Positions 9,301-17,409 of a stretch of 64,000 nucleotides of DNA are shown one piece after another (the first letter of the stretch is position 1; each line of letters opens with the position of its first letter). The DNA lies in the NCBI GenBank assembly GCA_004173475.1, contig SEBU01000001.1, positions 1,612,001-1,676,000 on the forward strand. The letters are read 5' to 3'. The notes under the pieces are model-generated. The model was not told the DNA's origin. It saw nothing but the letters and a program-made list of their open reading frames with translations, and searched no databases. The translations under genes were made by a program, and so were the position numbers. The DNA is from Gammaproteobacteria bacterium (GTDB taxonomy: Bacteria; Pseudomonadota; Gammaproteobacteria; Pseudomonadales; Cellvibrionaceae).

Positions 9301-12300
9301 CAGCAAGTCGATGGCTTAACGCTGGAATGGGTGCAGCGCAAATACGTGTCTGTATTGATGAAACAGGACAACGGTACATATAGATATCAATCGCGCCTTA
9401 AGGAAACGATTCGCGATTCTCATCCGCAAAACCTAGCGGCTAAGGTTAACGAAATCAATGTGCCGACTGATGAGCCCGGCGATTTCGCCTTAGTGTTGCG
9501 CAATGCTGAAGGCCAGGAACTTAACCGTTTGAGCTATTCCGTTATTGGCCAAGGCAACCTAAGTCGCTCGCTGGAACGCAGTGCCGAGCTGCAGCTTAAA
9601 CTCAATAAAACCGAATATTCACCGGGCGATAGTATTGAGATTTCCATTCAAGCGCCCTACACCGGCGCCGGTTTAATTACGCTTGAGCGCGATCAAGTTT
9701 TTGCACACCAATGGTTTAAAACTGACACCACTAGTTCGGTGCAACACATCACCATCCCCGCCAATTTTGAAGGCAATGGTTATGTGACTGTGCAGTTTGT
9801 CCGTGCGCTGGGTTCTGATGAGGTTTTTACCAGTCCACTTTCCTACGGTGCATTGCCGTTCAAAATGTCACTCGCGCCACGCACCCAAACCCTCACGCTC
9901 AAAGCACCTGAGTTGATAAAACCGGGCGAGACACTTGAGCTGGAATTACAGGCACCGACGGCGAGCCAAGCAGTCATTTATGCGGTGGACGAAGGTATTC
10001 TGCAGGTGGCCCGTTATGTTAAGCCGGACCCGTTGAGTTTCTTCTTCCAGAAGAGTCGATTGGAAGTGGATAGCAGCCAAATTCTGGATTTGATCCTGCC
10101 AGAATTTAGCCAATTGCTGAAAGCCTCTGCAGCTGGTGGTGACGGCGATGGCGCGCTTGGTCGCAACCTAAACCCCTTCAAAAACAAACGCAAAGCACCG
10201 GCAGTTTATTGGTCTGGCTTAGTTGATGTAAGTCCGTCCGGCACCAAGGTGAATTACAAAGTACCGGATTACTTTAACGGTAAGTTGCATCTCTTCGCGG
10301 TATCGGTTGATCACGACACGCTGGGTGTTACCGAAGGCGGAACTGAGGTGCGCGGTGATTTGATCATCAGCCCGAATATGCCCGTTATGCTGGCGCCGGG
10401 CGATGAAGTGGATGTGAGTTTTGGTCTCGCCAACAACCTGAAGACAAGCTCAGGCAAAGTAGATATCTCCCTGAAAACCTCCGCCAATATCGAAATCGTG
10501 GGCGATGCTAAACAAAGCCTGGATATTGCGGCCGGTAAAGAAGGCCAAGGTAGTTTCCATATCCGCGCGAAAGACACACCCGGCGCAGCAAGCTTGGTAT
10601 TTACCGCAACGACTGGCAACAGCAAAGCACAACTTGAAGAAGGTTTAAGTGTTCGCCCTGCAGCGCCTTACCGCACTGCGATTACTACCGGCCGCACTGA
10701 GAGCGATAAAAAGCAGGTGATGTTAACGCGCCAGGTTTACGACCCGTTCCGCACCGTAAACTTCACCGCTGCCTACACACCTTTGGCATGGGCGACCGGT
10801 CTGCAGCAGTATCTGGACAATTATCCTTACAGTTGTACTGAACAATTGGTGAGTATGGGCTTACCGGCTTTATTGTTCAGTCAACATCCCGACCTCGGCG
10901 CAATTAAAGGCAAAGGTTCGGTGAGTGATGTAATTCGCACCTTGCAAAGCCGTCAAAATGAAGAAGGTGGTTTCGGGCTTTGGTCTGCGAGTACTCGTGT
11001 CGCAAACTGGCCATCACTCTGGGCGATCCAGTACATGATTGAAGCTAAAGACCGCAACCAAACGGTGCCAAGCGAACTCTTTAGCCGCTCGCAACAATGG
11101 CTCAATCGCATGGCGGGCCCGTGGGGCAATAGCATGGACGATATGCGTCAACGCGCTTACGCTATCTACCTGCTCAGCCGCTTGGGTGTACAAACCGGCA
11201 GTCAACTCAGTGCGTTCCAACAAGAGCTGAAAGAACGTTACGCGGATGCCTGGCCAACCGATATCACCGCCGCTTATGTAGCCGCCAGCCAAAGTTTGCT
11301 GCAACAAAAAGACCTTGCCGCGAAAACCTTGAAAACCGTGGGTTGGAATAGTAAAACCTACGACAGCGACGGTTATTACGACGGCTTAAGCCACCAATCG
11401 CAGTTGTTATACATCTATGCCAAGCACTTCCCAACCTTGTTGGAAAAGTTACCTGCGACTGTGCTCGACAGCATGGCCCAACGCATCAACAATCGTGAGT
11501 ACTCAAGCTTGAGCGCGGCTTATCTGTTGCTCGCCCTCACACAATATGGCGAGGTTGCAACTACCCAGACGCAAACTCCACTGAAGCTTAGCGCCATCAC
11601 ACCAAATGATGTTCTCCAAGCTTTGGCCAGCGCACCTAGCCTGATCCAAAAAGTAGATGTGCCTGTCAACAGCAAAGGCATGCAAGTAAATCAGGACACC
11701 CAGCTGCCGCTATTCTACAGTCTTACCGAAAGCGGATTCGATAAGCAAAGCGCTAGCCTGCCGGAAGTTAAACAAGGTTTGGAAATCCAACGCGAGTATT
11801 TGGATCTTGCTGGTAACGCACTGGAAAAAGTCAAAGTTGGCGATGAATTCCTGGTTCGCTTGCGTTTACGCGCTGTAGATAAAGACTACATCAATCAAGT
11901 AGCAGTGGTCGACTTGTTACCGGGCGGCGTGGAGCCAGTTATTAATCGCTCTCCGGTTCCAGCCAACACCCAAGCCGAACCTGAGTCTAACAACGAGGAA
12001 GCCTCGGGAGATGAAGGTGCTGAGGGAGAAGGCGAATATGCAGAGGGTGAAGCTGATGGCGAACCCGAAGCCGTTGAGGAGCCTGAAGCAAGCGAAGCGC
12101 CAGCCCAAACATTTGTTGCAGGTTTCAGCGGTGAACCCGGTCAGTCAACCTGGGGCGCCGAATTCGCCGATTTACGCGATGACCGCTTGGTAATTTACGG
12201 TAGCCTAACCAAAGACATGGTGACTTTCACCTACCGCGTTCGCGCCACCAACACCGGCCTTTACCAAACCCCGGCGGCCTATGCAGAAGCTATGTATCAA

Positions 12301-12354
12301 CAGAATCTGTTTGCTAGAAGCAAAGCGAGCAAGTTTAGTGTGGTGAAGCCGTAG
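6370..12354 (+). CDS. yfhM: Bacterial alpha-2-macroglobulin family protein
   Basis: About 1,994 residues, larger than E. coli YfhM (about 1,650). These proteins sit in the periplasm and trap attacking proteases through a reactive thioester. The thioester motif is intact: Cys-Thr-Glu-Gln at residues 1489-1492 (from this start), inside an alpha/alpha-toroid-like region with NEEGGFGLW and NWPSLWAIQYM. Macroglobulin beta domains fill the N-terminal two thirds. Anchoring looks unusual: instead of a lipobox there is a membrane helix at about 60-85 (LLGLALLIAGGLFGYNW) after a basic, cytoplasmic-looking leader. A Glu-rich acidic insert (about residues 1870-1912) lies near the C-terminus. ATG 6370 is preferred over GTG 6361 because AGGGTGG lies 6 nt upstream of it. 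It precedes pbpC, the conserved partner. Confidence 0.93.
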   Translation: MAALSSAINGIKKGLSKLAAGVKWLLRGLFGEMQWNLPPWMRWSGTRLTNAGALAKRNPKTSAASLLGLALLIAGGLFGYNWYIHLPKPVYPQCEIVAPALTTYPDDKQKIHPLVVRCNESVAPLEAVGKPVTKGIELKPKVAGQWVWENDRKLSFTPAADWPIGQEFKLNFAKKNFLAAQVHLEKYDYEFKTAPFAVQITENQFYQDPSDPALKKLVANVHFSHSVDAKEFEKHIQLSVAKDAKFLGLASDSTGFTVNYDKLKLNAYIHSNSLTLPREDTLMTLTLKKGIQASRGGEGTRDDLTSNITVPGRFSLRFNNFNMILADNEKLEPEQVLIFNSNAPVTDKSLDKKIKAWILPEFHPDTKKQGSRDYPYPWDLDSADQKILATAENLPLNLLPSDDTAQALHTYNFHAPVGRYIYMEIASGIVAVGGTQSPQTSVAVVRVEPYKSSLKLLGEGVILGLNGERKLGFVSRALDAVELEVGRLLPNQLHQLLAMNGGDFSIPNEYENWQEDRVVERFAEVRPTLSNTPGKPVYDNLDLSGYFQSDSPSRSKLGIFLVRSKGLMLQDETKRGSQTRQDYNVSEDSDSRLLMVTDLGILLKTNKDGSQNVFIQSISKGEPLAGVKVELIGRNGLALDTRTTDASGQVELPKRITEQYRREKTPLLILARNGDDMSFLPFNYNRRLNFSRFDTGGVDTNIDPNTLSSYIFSDRGLYRPGEEIHLGNILRTQDWKSALEGIPLELEITDPRGMSATRQTFNANATGFNELSWQTQLSAPTGTYSASIYLIKSGTRDRVLGSTTIKVQEFEPDRLKVSASLSDKPVVGWLNPEKVMAKIEAMNLFGTPATNRRVTAQMTLSPAVPAFAGYDDYKFYDPNKFNDPSEQALPDATTDDKGQATFDLNLARFAKATYRLSVIARVFEPEGGRNVAAVTDVLVSSSAYLVGVKKTDADLNFITKSSKQTSQWVALNPELKGQQVDGLTLEWVQRKYVSVLMKQDNGTYRYQSRLKETIRDSHPQNLAAKVNEINVPTDEPGDFALVLRNAEGQELNRLSYSVIGQGNLSRSLERSAELQLKLNKTEYSPGDSIEISIQAPYTGAGLITLERDQVFAHQWFKTDTTSSVQHITIPANFEGNGYVTVQFVRALGSDEVFTSPLSYGALPFKMSLAPRTQTLTLKAPELIKPGETLELELQAPTASQAVIYAVDEGILQVARYVKPDPLSFFFQKSRLEVDSSQILDLILPEFSQLLKASAAGGDGDGALGRNLNPFKNKRKAPAVYWSGLVDVSPSGTKVNYKVPDYFNGKLHLFAVSVDHDTLGVTEGGTEVRGDLIISPNMPVMLAPGDEVDVSFGLANNLKTSSGKVDISLKTSANIEIVGDAKQSLDIAAGKEGQGSFHIRAKDTPGAASLVFTATTGNSKAQLEEGLSVRPAAPYRTAITTGRTESDKKQVMLTRQVYDPFRTVNFTAAYTPLAWATGLQQYLDNYPYSCTEQLVSMGLPALLFSQHPDLGAIKGKGSVSDVIRTLQSRQNEEGGFGLWSASTRVANWPSLWAIQYMIEAKDRNQTVPSELFSRSQQWLNRMAGPWGNSMDDMRQRAYAIYLLSRLGVQTGSQLSAFQQELKERYADAWPTDITAAYVAASQSLLQQKDLAAKTLKTVGWNSKTYDSDGYYDGLSHQSQLLYIYAKHFPTLLEKLPATVLDSMAQRINNREYSSLSAAYLLLALTQYGEVATTQTQTPLKLSAITPNDVLQALASAPSLIQKVDVPVNSKGMQVNQDTQLPLFYSLTESGFDKQSASLPEVKQGLEIQREYLDLAGNALEKVKVGDEFLVRLRLRAVDKDYINQVAVVDLLPGGVEPVINRSPVPANTQAEPESNNEEASGDEGAEGEGEYAEGEADGEPEAVEEPEASEAPAQTFVAGFSGEPGQSTWGAEFADLRDDRLVIYGSLTKDMVTFTYRVRATNTGLYQTPAAYAEAMYQQNLFARSKASKFSVVKP

Positions 12355-12363
12355 TCATGGCAG

Positions 12364-12498
12364 ATGAAAGACCAAGCCTTGCGCGCCTGTTTAGCGCAAG
12401 GCTTCGAACCAATAAAAGCTGATCAATGCCTAACATTTTCATCACATGAATTTATCGATGAAGTAAAGGCAGTGCTGCAGCAGATGAAAACCGCTTAG
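12364..12498 (+). CDS. Possible small ORF (44 aa) or gene remnant
   Basis: ATG at 12364 opens a 44-codon frame (MKDQALRACLAQGFEPIKAD...) ending with TAG at 12496-12498, ten bases after the macroglobulin stop. The composition looks protein-like rather than random, and the end (EFIDEVKAVLQQMKTA) is amphipathic. It has no convincing ribosome binding site and overlaps an 11-bp inverted repeat. It may be a small protein or the remains of a larger gene. I do not recognise it. Confidence 0.25.
   Translation: MKDQALRACLAQGFEPIKADQCLTFSSHEFIDEVKAVLQQMKTA
12374..12404. repeat. Perfect 11-bp inverted repeat
   Basis: AAGCCTTGCGC and GCGCAAGGCTT flank a 9-nt loop just after the alpha-2-macroglobulin gene. 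There is no T-run on either side, so it is not a standard intrinsic terminator. It could mark the 3' end of the long transcript or attenuate read-through to the lipoprotein and pbpC. Confidence 0.5.
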
Positions 12499-12577
12499 TG
12501 GAACATCCCAAATTGAAGTCTATTTGGGAGGCCAAACGAGCCCAAATAACTGAAATAGTTACTTGAAGGAATCGTAC

Positions 12578-12919
12578 ATGCGACTATCAAAACTCATCTG
12601 CCTGAGCACACTACTGCTAATCCTCGTCGCCTGCGCCAAACCCGTTCCATCGGATAAGGCAAACTATGTCGGCCAGTGGAAGGGGCGAGCTATGTCTTTG
12701 CTCATTACCCAAGATGGCAGTGTGATTTATGAGCGAATTAAAAGCGGTGTAACTACCTCCATAAATGCACCATTACGAGATTTTCACGGTAATGATTTTG
12801 ATGCAGGTGTCGGCACATTCAAAACCACTTTCGTTGTCTCAAAGCCACCCCATGAGGTGAATGGCAAGTGGAAAATGACAGTTGATGGGGTCATTTTAAC
12901 GAGAGTTGAAGACGAGTAA
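12578..12919 (+). CDS. Small lipoprotein, function unknown
   Basis: A 113-residue protein starting at ATG 12578, with GAAGGA 7 nt upstream. The N-terminus is a lipoprotein signal (RLSKLICLSTLLLILVAC) with lipobox LVAC and the lipidated Cys at about residue 19. The mature part is a short beta-rich domain (WKGRAMSLLITQDGSVIYER) that resembles small beta-sandwich lipoproteins but has no name I can support. Its stop (12917-12919) overlaps the TTG start of pbpC, implying translational coupling. The trio of macroglobulin, lipoprotein and PBP1C therefore looks like one envelope-defence/peptidoglycan unit. Confidence 0.7.
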   Translation: MRLSKLICLSTLLLILVACAKPVPSDKANYVGQWKGRAMSLLITQDGSVIYERIKSGVTTSINAPLRDFHGNDFDAGVGTFKTTFVVSKPPHEVNGKWKMTVDGVILTRVEDE

Positions 12920-15239
12920 AACGCAAATTAAATACCTCAAATCCCCTTACGTTTTAATCCTGCTAGCCATCCTAATTTGCTTTGTTGCAACTCGCTTTTG
13001 GCCACGCCCGACTCTTGCCGAACAGATTCCCAGCTCGCAGGCATTCCTAGCAGAGAATGGAGAATTATTGCGATTGACGCTTGCGGCGGACGAGCAGTAT
13101 CGCGTTTGGACTCCATTGAAGGATATCTCCCCGCAACTCGCAAAAGCGGTTTTGCTTTATGAGGATCGTTGGTTTTATTGGCATCTGGGGGTGAACCCAC
13201 AAGCGGTGATGCGTGCGGCGTTTCGTACTTACAGTGGTGGAGCGCAGCAAGGTGGCTCGACCATCAGTATGCAGTTGGCGCGCTTGTTTTATGGACTGAA
13301 TACCAAAACTCCGGGCGGCAAATTTCAGCAAATGATTTTGGCAATCTGGCTGGAAATGCGTTACAGCAAGAAAGATATTCTGGAGGCTTATCTCAATCTC
13401 GCGCCTTACGGCAGCAACGTCCAGGGTGCAGGTGCGGCGAGTCTTATTTACTTCAATAAAACCGCCAAACAATTAAGTATTTCCGAAGCATTAACGCTCG
13501 CCGTCATTCCCCAACAACCCAATAAACGTGCAGGTACTAACTGCCTGCGGTCTGCATTGAACGCGCCCAAAGAACGTCTGCTCAAACGCTGGCTTGAACG
13601 TTATCCGATGGAGGAATCCCAAGCGCGTCTCGCCCGATTACCCGTGCATTTTCATCGCATTCAGGACCTACCGTTTCGTGCTCCGCATTTTGTGGACATG
13701 CTGCAACAGCAAAGCTCGATCATCCCCGGTAGTGATAAAGCGCAAGTAAAAACCAGCATCAATCTGGGTTTGCAAACGCTACTTGAACGCCAAACCCGTC
13801 AGTATTTGCAGGAAGTGAGCAACAAAGGAATCAAGAATGCGGCGGCTTTGTTGATTGATCCTAAATCGATGGAGGTGAAAGCCTGGTTAGGCTCAGCGGA
13901 TTATTTCAACGTGGATATTCAAGGCCAGGTTAACGGAGTCATTGCCAAACGATCACCGGGCTCTACGCTAAAACCTTTTATATACGCGCTAGCGATGGAT
14001 CAGGGAATTTTGCACCCCGGTAGCATCTTGAAAGACGCGCCCACGGATTTTGGCCCTTACACACCAGAAAACTTTGACAGCAAATTTCGCGGGCCCATCA
14101 CCGCACAGGACGCCTTGATTCACTCCCGCAATATTCCAGCGGTGTGGACCGCAACGCAGCTTCGCTCACCAAGCCTGTACAACTTTTTATCCATGGCAGG
14201 AATTTCGCAATTACAAAGCGAAACTCATTACGGTCTGGCACTAGTGTTAGGCGGCGGTGAAGTAACTATGGAAGAACTCGCTGGGTTGTATTCGATGCTT
14301 GCGAATGGCGGTCGCTTGCAAACCGTTAGTTACTTGAAAAATACACCGAAAAAAGAAGGGGCCGCGCTTATATCGGCAGAGGCCAGTTTTATCGCCCTGG
14401 ATATGTTGCGCCATAATCCAAGACCGGGAGAAGACGACAGCTATAACTTGAATTCTGGCTGGCCCATCGCGTGGAAGACCGGTACATCCTGGGGTTTTCG
14501 TGATGCATGGTCCGTCGGGGTCGTTGGACCCTATATCCTTGCGGTGTGGATCGGCAATTTCGATAGTCGCGGCAACCCGGCATTTGTCGGTATCGACACA
14601 GCTGCACCTCTCTTTTTTCGTATTGCGGACGGACTTTATCTTCGTAAACCCGAGGCTTTGCCAGTACCAGTTCCGCCCGCTGGAGTTAGCCAGGTTTCAG
14701 TATGTAGCGCGAGCGGAGACCTGCCTAACGCCTGGTGTCCGTTGCGACATAAAACCTGGTACATACCGGGCAAGTCGCCCATTAAGGTCAGTCAGCTTCA
14801 TCAACCGGTCGCCATAAGCCTTAAAACGGGCCAACCGGTGTGCCCGCCTTATCAAGCGGACCAGGTGCGCATGGAAATCATGGAATTTTGGGGTAGCGAT
14901 ATGCAAAAGCTCTTTCGCCAGGCGGGATTACCGCGCCGCTCTCCACCCAAATGCCAACAGGGGTTCCAAACGCAAGCGCCCGATATCAGTTCACCAGTTC
15001 GCCATGTAAGTTACCAACTTAGAACCAGCCGCCCGGAGGTCACTATTCCGCTCCAAGCCAAAGCCGCCGCCCAAGTGCGCACCCTTTTCTGGTTTGACGA
15101 TAACCGTTACATCGGCAGCAGCGACCCGCAAGTTGCATTGGCCTATCGCCCGGTTGATGCGGGTATTCACAATATTCGTGTGGTGGACGATCAAGGCCAA
15201 GTCGCGGAGCGTGAAATGCAGGTGGATTGGCTGGAGTAA
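12906..15239 (+). CDS. pbpC: Penicillin-binding protein 1C (bifunctional)
   Basis: A 777-residue peptidoglycan synthase with one membrane anchor (about 14-30). The glycosyltransferase domain (about 40-240) carries the catalytic Glu in YEDRWFYWHLGVNP and the QGGSTISMQLARL motif. The transpeptidase domain has Ser353-x-x-Lys356 (GSTLK), an SRN motif (HSRNIPAVW) and KTG (AWKTGTSWGFRD). A C-terminal PBP1C-type domain (about 690-777) follows. The start is TTG at 12906, overlapping the upstream lipoprotein; no better in-frame start precedes the membrane segment. Linkage to alpha-2-macroglobulin is conserved in proteobacteria and is thought to couple protease trapping to wall repair. Confidence 0.95.
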   Translation: MKTSKTQIKYLKSPYVLILLAILICFVATRFWPRPTLAEQIPSSQAFLAENGELLRLTLAADEQYRVWTPLKDISPQLAKAVLLYEDRWFYWHLGVNPQAVMRAAFRTYSGGAQQGGSTISMQLARLFYGLNTKTPGGKFQQMILAIWLEMRYSKKDILEAYLNLAPYGSNVQGAGAASLIYFNKTAKQLSISEALTLAVIPQQPNKRAGTNCLRSALNAPKERLLKRWLERYPMEESQARLARLPVHFHRIQDLPFRAPHFVDMLQQQSSIIPGSDKAQVKTSINLGLQTLLERQTRQYLQEVSNKGIKNAAALLIDPKSMEVKAWLGSADYFNVDIQGQVNGVIAKRSPGSTLKPFIYALAMDQGILHPGSILKDAPTDFGPYTPENFDSKFRGPITAQDALIHSRNIPAVWTATQLRSPSLYNFLSMAGISQLQSETHYGLALVLGGGEVTMEELAGLYSMLANGGRLQTVSYLKNTPKKEGAALISAEASFIALDMLRHNPRPGEDDSYNLNSGWPIAWKTGTSWGFRDAWSVGVVGPYILAVWIGNFDSRGNPAFVGIDTAAPLFFRIADGLYLRKPEALPVPVPPAGVSQVSVCSASGDLPNAWCPLRHKTWYIPGKSPIKVSQLHQPVAISLKTGQPVCPPYQADQVRMEIMEFWGSDMQKLFRQAGLPRRSPPKCQQGFQTQAPDISSPVRHVSYQLRTSRPEVTIPLQAKAAAQVRTLFWFDDNRYIGSSDPQVALAYRPVDAGIHNIRVVDDQGQVAEREMQVDWLE

Positions 15240-15980
15240 TTAATCCAAAATCGCCGCGAACTGCTGTTCAAGTTGCTTGGGATTTTGGTTATAGATCGCA
15301 TACATCTGTTGCGCGAAAGCATCTGGATAGACGTCTTCATCACCCTGTTGTAAGCCAGTAAGCACGCTTTTCGCAACCTCAGCGGGAGAGGCTTTGTCGG
15401 TTTCAAAATCTTTGGTCATATCGGTGTCTACCGGGCCAGGGTAAACGCCTTGAACAAAAATACCTGCTTTACGCAATTCCGCTCGTAAACCCTGAGTAAA
15501 GGAATGCACGGCTGCTTTCGAAGCGGAGTATGGGCCGAGAGTGGGAAAGTTGGCGATACCTGCAACCGAGCTCACATTAATCACTGCCGCCGCCGAGCTT
15601 TTGTGCAACGTCGGAAGGAACGCGTGAGTAAGGTTAACTGGGCCAAAATAATTAGTGGCCATTTCACTGGCAGCGATGCTCAAGGTGGATTCGCCAGAGA
15701 AGTTGCTAAAGTTAGCAATGCCCGCGTTGTTAATAAGGACGTCCAATGAGGTGATGTCATTCGCTAAGCTGGAAATATCCGCTGCGTTGGTTACATCCAA
15801 CTGAACCGGCACAATGACCTCCGGCGCTTGAGCGACAAGTTCTGCCAAACTGGCGGTGTTGCGAGCTGCAGCGTATACGCGGCCTGCACCCCGAGCGACA
15901 AGTTCTTTCACCAATGCTTCGCCAATTCCGCGATTGGCACCTGTCACTAATATAGTTTTGTCTTGAATTGAATAAGCCAT
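15240..15980 (-). CDS. Short-chain dehydrogenase/reductase
   Basis: A 246-residue classical SDR. The Rossmann glycine motif TGANRGIG is at about residues 13-20, NNAG at about 85-88, and a catalytic Ser (NVSSVAG) with YxxxK (YSASK) at about 149-153. It should be an NAD(P)H-dependent oxidoreductase with an unknown alcohol or carbonyl substrate. It abuts the pbpC stop tail to tail. A TAGAC-N5-GTCTA operator lies 23 bp upstream of its start, and the TetR gene next door has the same site, so the SDR is very likely repressed by that regulator. Such pairs often respond to electrophilic or quinone-like compounds. Confidence 0.88.
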   Translation of the reverse strand: MAYSIQDKTILVTGANRGIGEALVKELVARGAGRVYAAARNTASLAELVAQAPEVIVPVQLDVTNAADISSLANDITSLDVLINNAGIANFSNFSGESTLSIAASEMATNYFGPVNLTHAFLPTLHKSSAAAVINVSSVAGIANFPTLGPYSASKAAVHSFTQGLRAELRKAGIFVQGVYPGPVDTDMTKDFETDKASPAEVAKSVLTGLQQGDEDVYPDAFAQQMYAIYNQNPKQLEQQFAAILD

Positions 15981-16003
15981 TTTTTTTAACCTCTATTTAA
16001 AAT

Positions 16004-16018
16004 TAGACCGGTCGTCTA
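16004..16018. promoter_or_regulatory. TetR-type operator upstream of the SDR gene
   Basis: TAGACCGGTCGTCTA, an inverted repeat of TAGAC/GTCTA with a 5-nt centre. An almost identical site (one base different in the centre) lies before the TetR gene, which strongly suggests a shared operator for the adjacent regulator. Confidence 0.8.
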
Positions 16019-16072
16019 ATGTTATTACCAAAACAAGACCCTTTTGGGGTCGAGAATAAATCGATGAACGAG

Positions 16073-16660
16073 TCACTTTTTGCCTGGAAAAACAACCAAA
16101 AAATATAAATCAATAAGATCTCGCAGCGGTTGAGCGGACTGCTCCAACTTTGATCGCACCAGACAGCCTTCCCAAGTGGCGAAAAACATCTTTGCTAATA
16201 CAGCTTCATCAGCTGACGTTGCCAAATCCCCCTCTGCTTTAGCTTGCCGCAGCACACCTTCGATCACTCTTTCCACCGCGCGATAATGGGTAAAAATGGC
16301 ATCGCGCATAGCAGGGTTTTGAATTGCCAGCTCTTGCCCCAAGTTGCCTAAAAGACAATTACAAGCGCAGAAGTTGCCTTCAAATGACTCCAGAATTTGT
16401 ATGAAGTAGCTTCTTAACCGATTCAGCGCCGGACCTTGGGCCGAGGCCAAGTGCTCCTCCAGGCTACGGCGCATTTGCTGGCCGTACTCTTCAATGATGG
16501 CGAAGCCCAAGTCATCTTTACTTTTGAAGTAATGGTAAAACGAGCCCTTCGGCACTTTCCCAACTGCCAAAATTTCCGAGATTCCGGTGTTGTTAAAGCC
16601 TTTCACCGCCATTGTTTGGATGCTAATGGCAATTAGCTTGTCACGTGTTGATTCTGTCAT
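16073..16660 (-). CDS. TetR/AcrR family repressor
   Basis: A 195-residue regulator from ATG 16660. The N-terminal helix-turn-helix (about 8-52: TGISEILAVGKVPKGSFYHYF) is typical TetR, with the YHYFKSKDDL signature. The C-terminal ligand domain contains a cysteine cluster (CACNCLLGN, about residues 100-108) like that of NemR/AcuR-type regulators, where cysteines sense electrophiles. An operator sits 11 bp upstream of the start (autoregulation) and another before the downstream SDR gene. A longer start at 16696 would run through the operator, so 16660 is preferred. It most likely represses itself and the SDR until an electrophilic inducer is present. Confidence 0.88.
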   Translation of the reverse strand: MTESTRDKLIAISIQTMAVKGFNNTGISEILAVGKVPKGSFYHYFKSKDDLGFAIIEEYGQQMRRSLEEHLASAQGPALNRLRSYFIQILESFEGNFCACNCLLGNLGQELAIQNPAMRDAIFTHYRAVERVIEGVLRQAKAEGDLATSADEAVLAKMFFATWEGCLVRSKLEQSAQPLRDLIDLYFLVVFPGKK

Positions 16661-16671
16661 GTTTAGCAGAA

Positions 16672-16686
16672 TAGACCAGTCGTCTA
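16672..16686. promoter_or_regulatory. TetR-type operator upstream of the TetR gene
   Basis: TAGACCAGTCGTCTA, the partner of the site at 16004-16018. It lies 11 bp upstream of the TetR start codon, where bound repressor would block initiation. Confidence 0.8.
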
Positions 16687-16806
16687 CAAAACGCAACTGC
16701 TAATTTTTATCATTCAAGTTTCCGTATCGCACTTGCTAATCGGGTAGTAGACGAATGTAAGACGATGTTCATTAATCTAGATGAAATATATCCGGAACGA
16801 AAAACC

Positions 16807-16820
16807 TTGAACAGGATCAA
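16807..16820 (+). promoter_or_regulatory. Anr/FNR-type box of the azurin promoter
   Basis: TTGAACAGGATCAA matches the consensus TTGAT-N4-ATCAA at 9 of 10 defined positions. A -10-like TATAAA lies at 16845-16850. A transcription start near 16857 would put the box centre at about -43, close to the class II activator position. Azurin in Pseudomonas is known to be Anr-controlled. Confidence 0.6.
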
Positions 16821-16956
16821 TAAAACTTAACGTTGCAGCTATTTTATAAATTATGTTTACAGCATAGAGTTAAGGCCCTTTAATAATCGCGATAAAAGTA
16901 ATTGGTTCTAATCAATAAGAGAAAAATCTACTAGTGTCACAACCTTGGAGAAAACT

Positions 16957-17403
16957 ATGAACATTAAATATTTTGTATTACCTGCCCTCTTAAGCCTGGC
17001 GTCAAGCGTTGCATTTGCTGATGACTGTGCAGCGACTATTGGCGCTAACGATGCCATGCAATTTGATAAGAAAGCCATCACGATCGGCAAAGCGTGTAAG
17101 AAATTTACTGTCACGTTAAATCACACCGGCAAACTGGCTAAAAATGTGATGGGACACAATTGGGTATTAACCAAAACAGAAGAAGCGCAAGCAGTGGCAA
17201 CTGATGGCGTTGCTGCCGGTGTAGATAAAAATTATTTAAAAGAAGGTGATGCGCGCATTATTGCGGCCTCCAAATTAGTTGGCGGTGGTGAAAGTGCGAC
17301 TGTTGATATTCCAGTTGCAAAACTTGCTAAGGGCACCTACACCTATTTCTGTAGCTTCCCCGGGCATATTTCGTTAATGAAGGGCACTCTCACCGTTGAA
17401 TAA
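16957..17403 (+). CDS. azu: Azurin (blue copper protein)
   Basis: A 148-residue precursor from ATG 16957 (GGAG 6 nt upstream; the TTG at 16945 is too early). The signal peptide is cleaved after AFA at residue 21, sending it to the periplasm. Copper ligands are complete: His67 (GHNW), Cys132, His137 and Met141 ([10 protein letters not shown]), equal to His46, Cys111, His116 and Met120 of the mature protein. The Cys24-Cys47 disulfide pair is present. Azurin carries electrons between periplasmic redox proteins, for example during denitrification or to peroxidases. The upstream Anr-type box suggests induction under low oxygen. Confidence 0.95.
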   Translation: MNIKYFVLPALLSLASSVAFADDCAATIGANDAMQFDKKAITIGKACKKFTVTLNHTGKLAKNVMGHNWVLTKTEEAQAVATDGVAAGVDKNYLKEGDARIIAASKLVGGGESATVDIPVAKLAKGTYTYFCSFPGHISLMKGTLTVE

Positions 17404-17409
17404 AAACAA

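Noticed and set aside
16661..16696. N-terminal extension of the TetR gene
   Set aside because: It would encode the operator itself; ATG 16660 fits the family start better.
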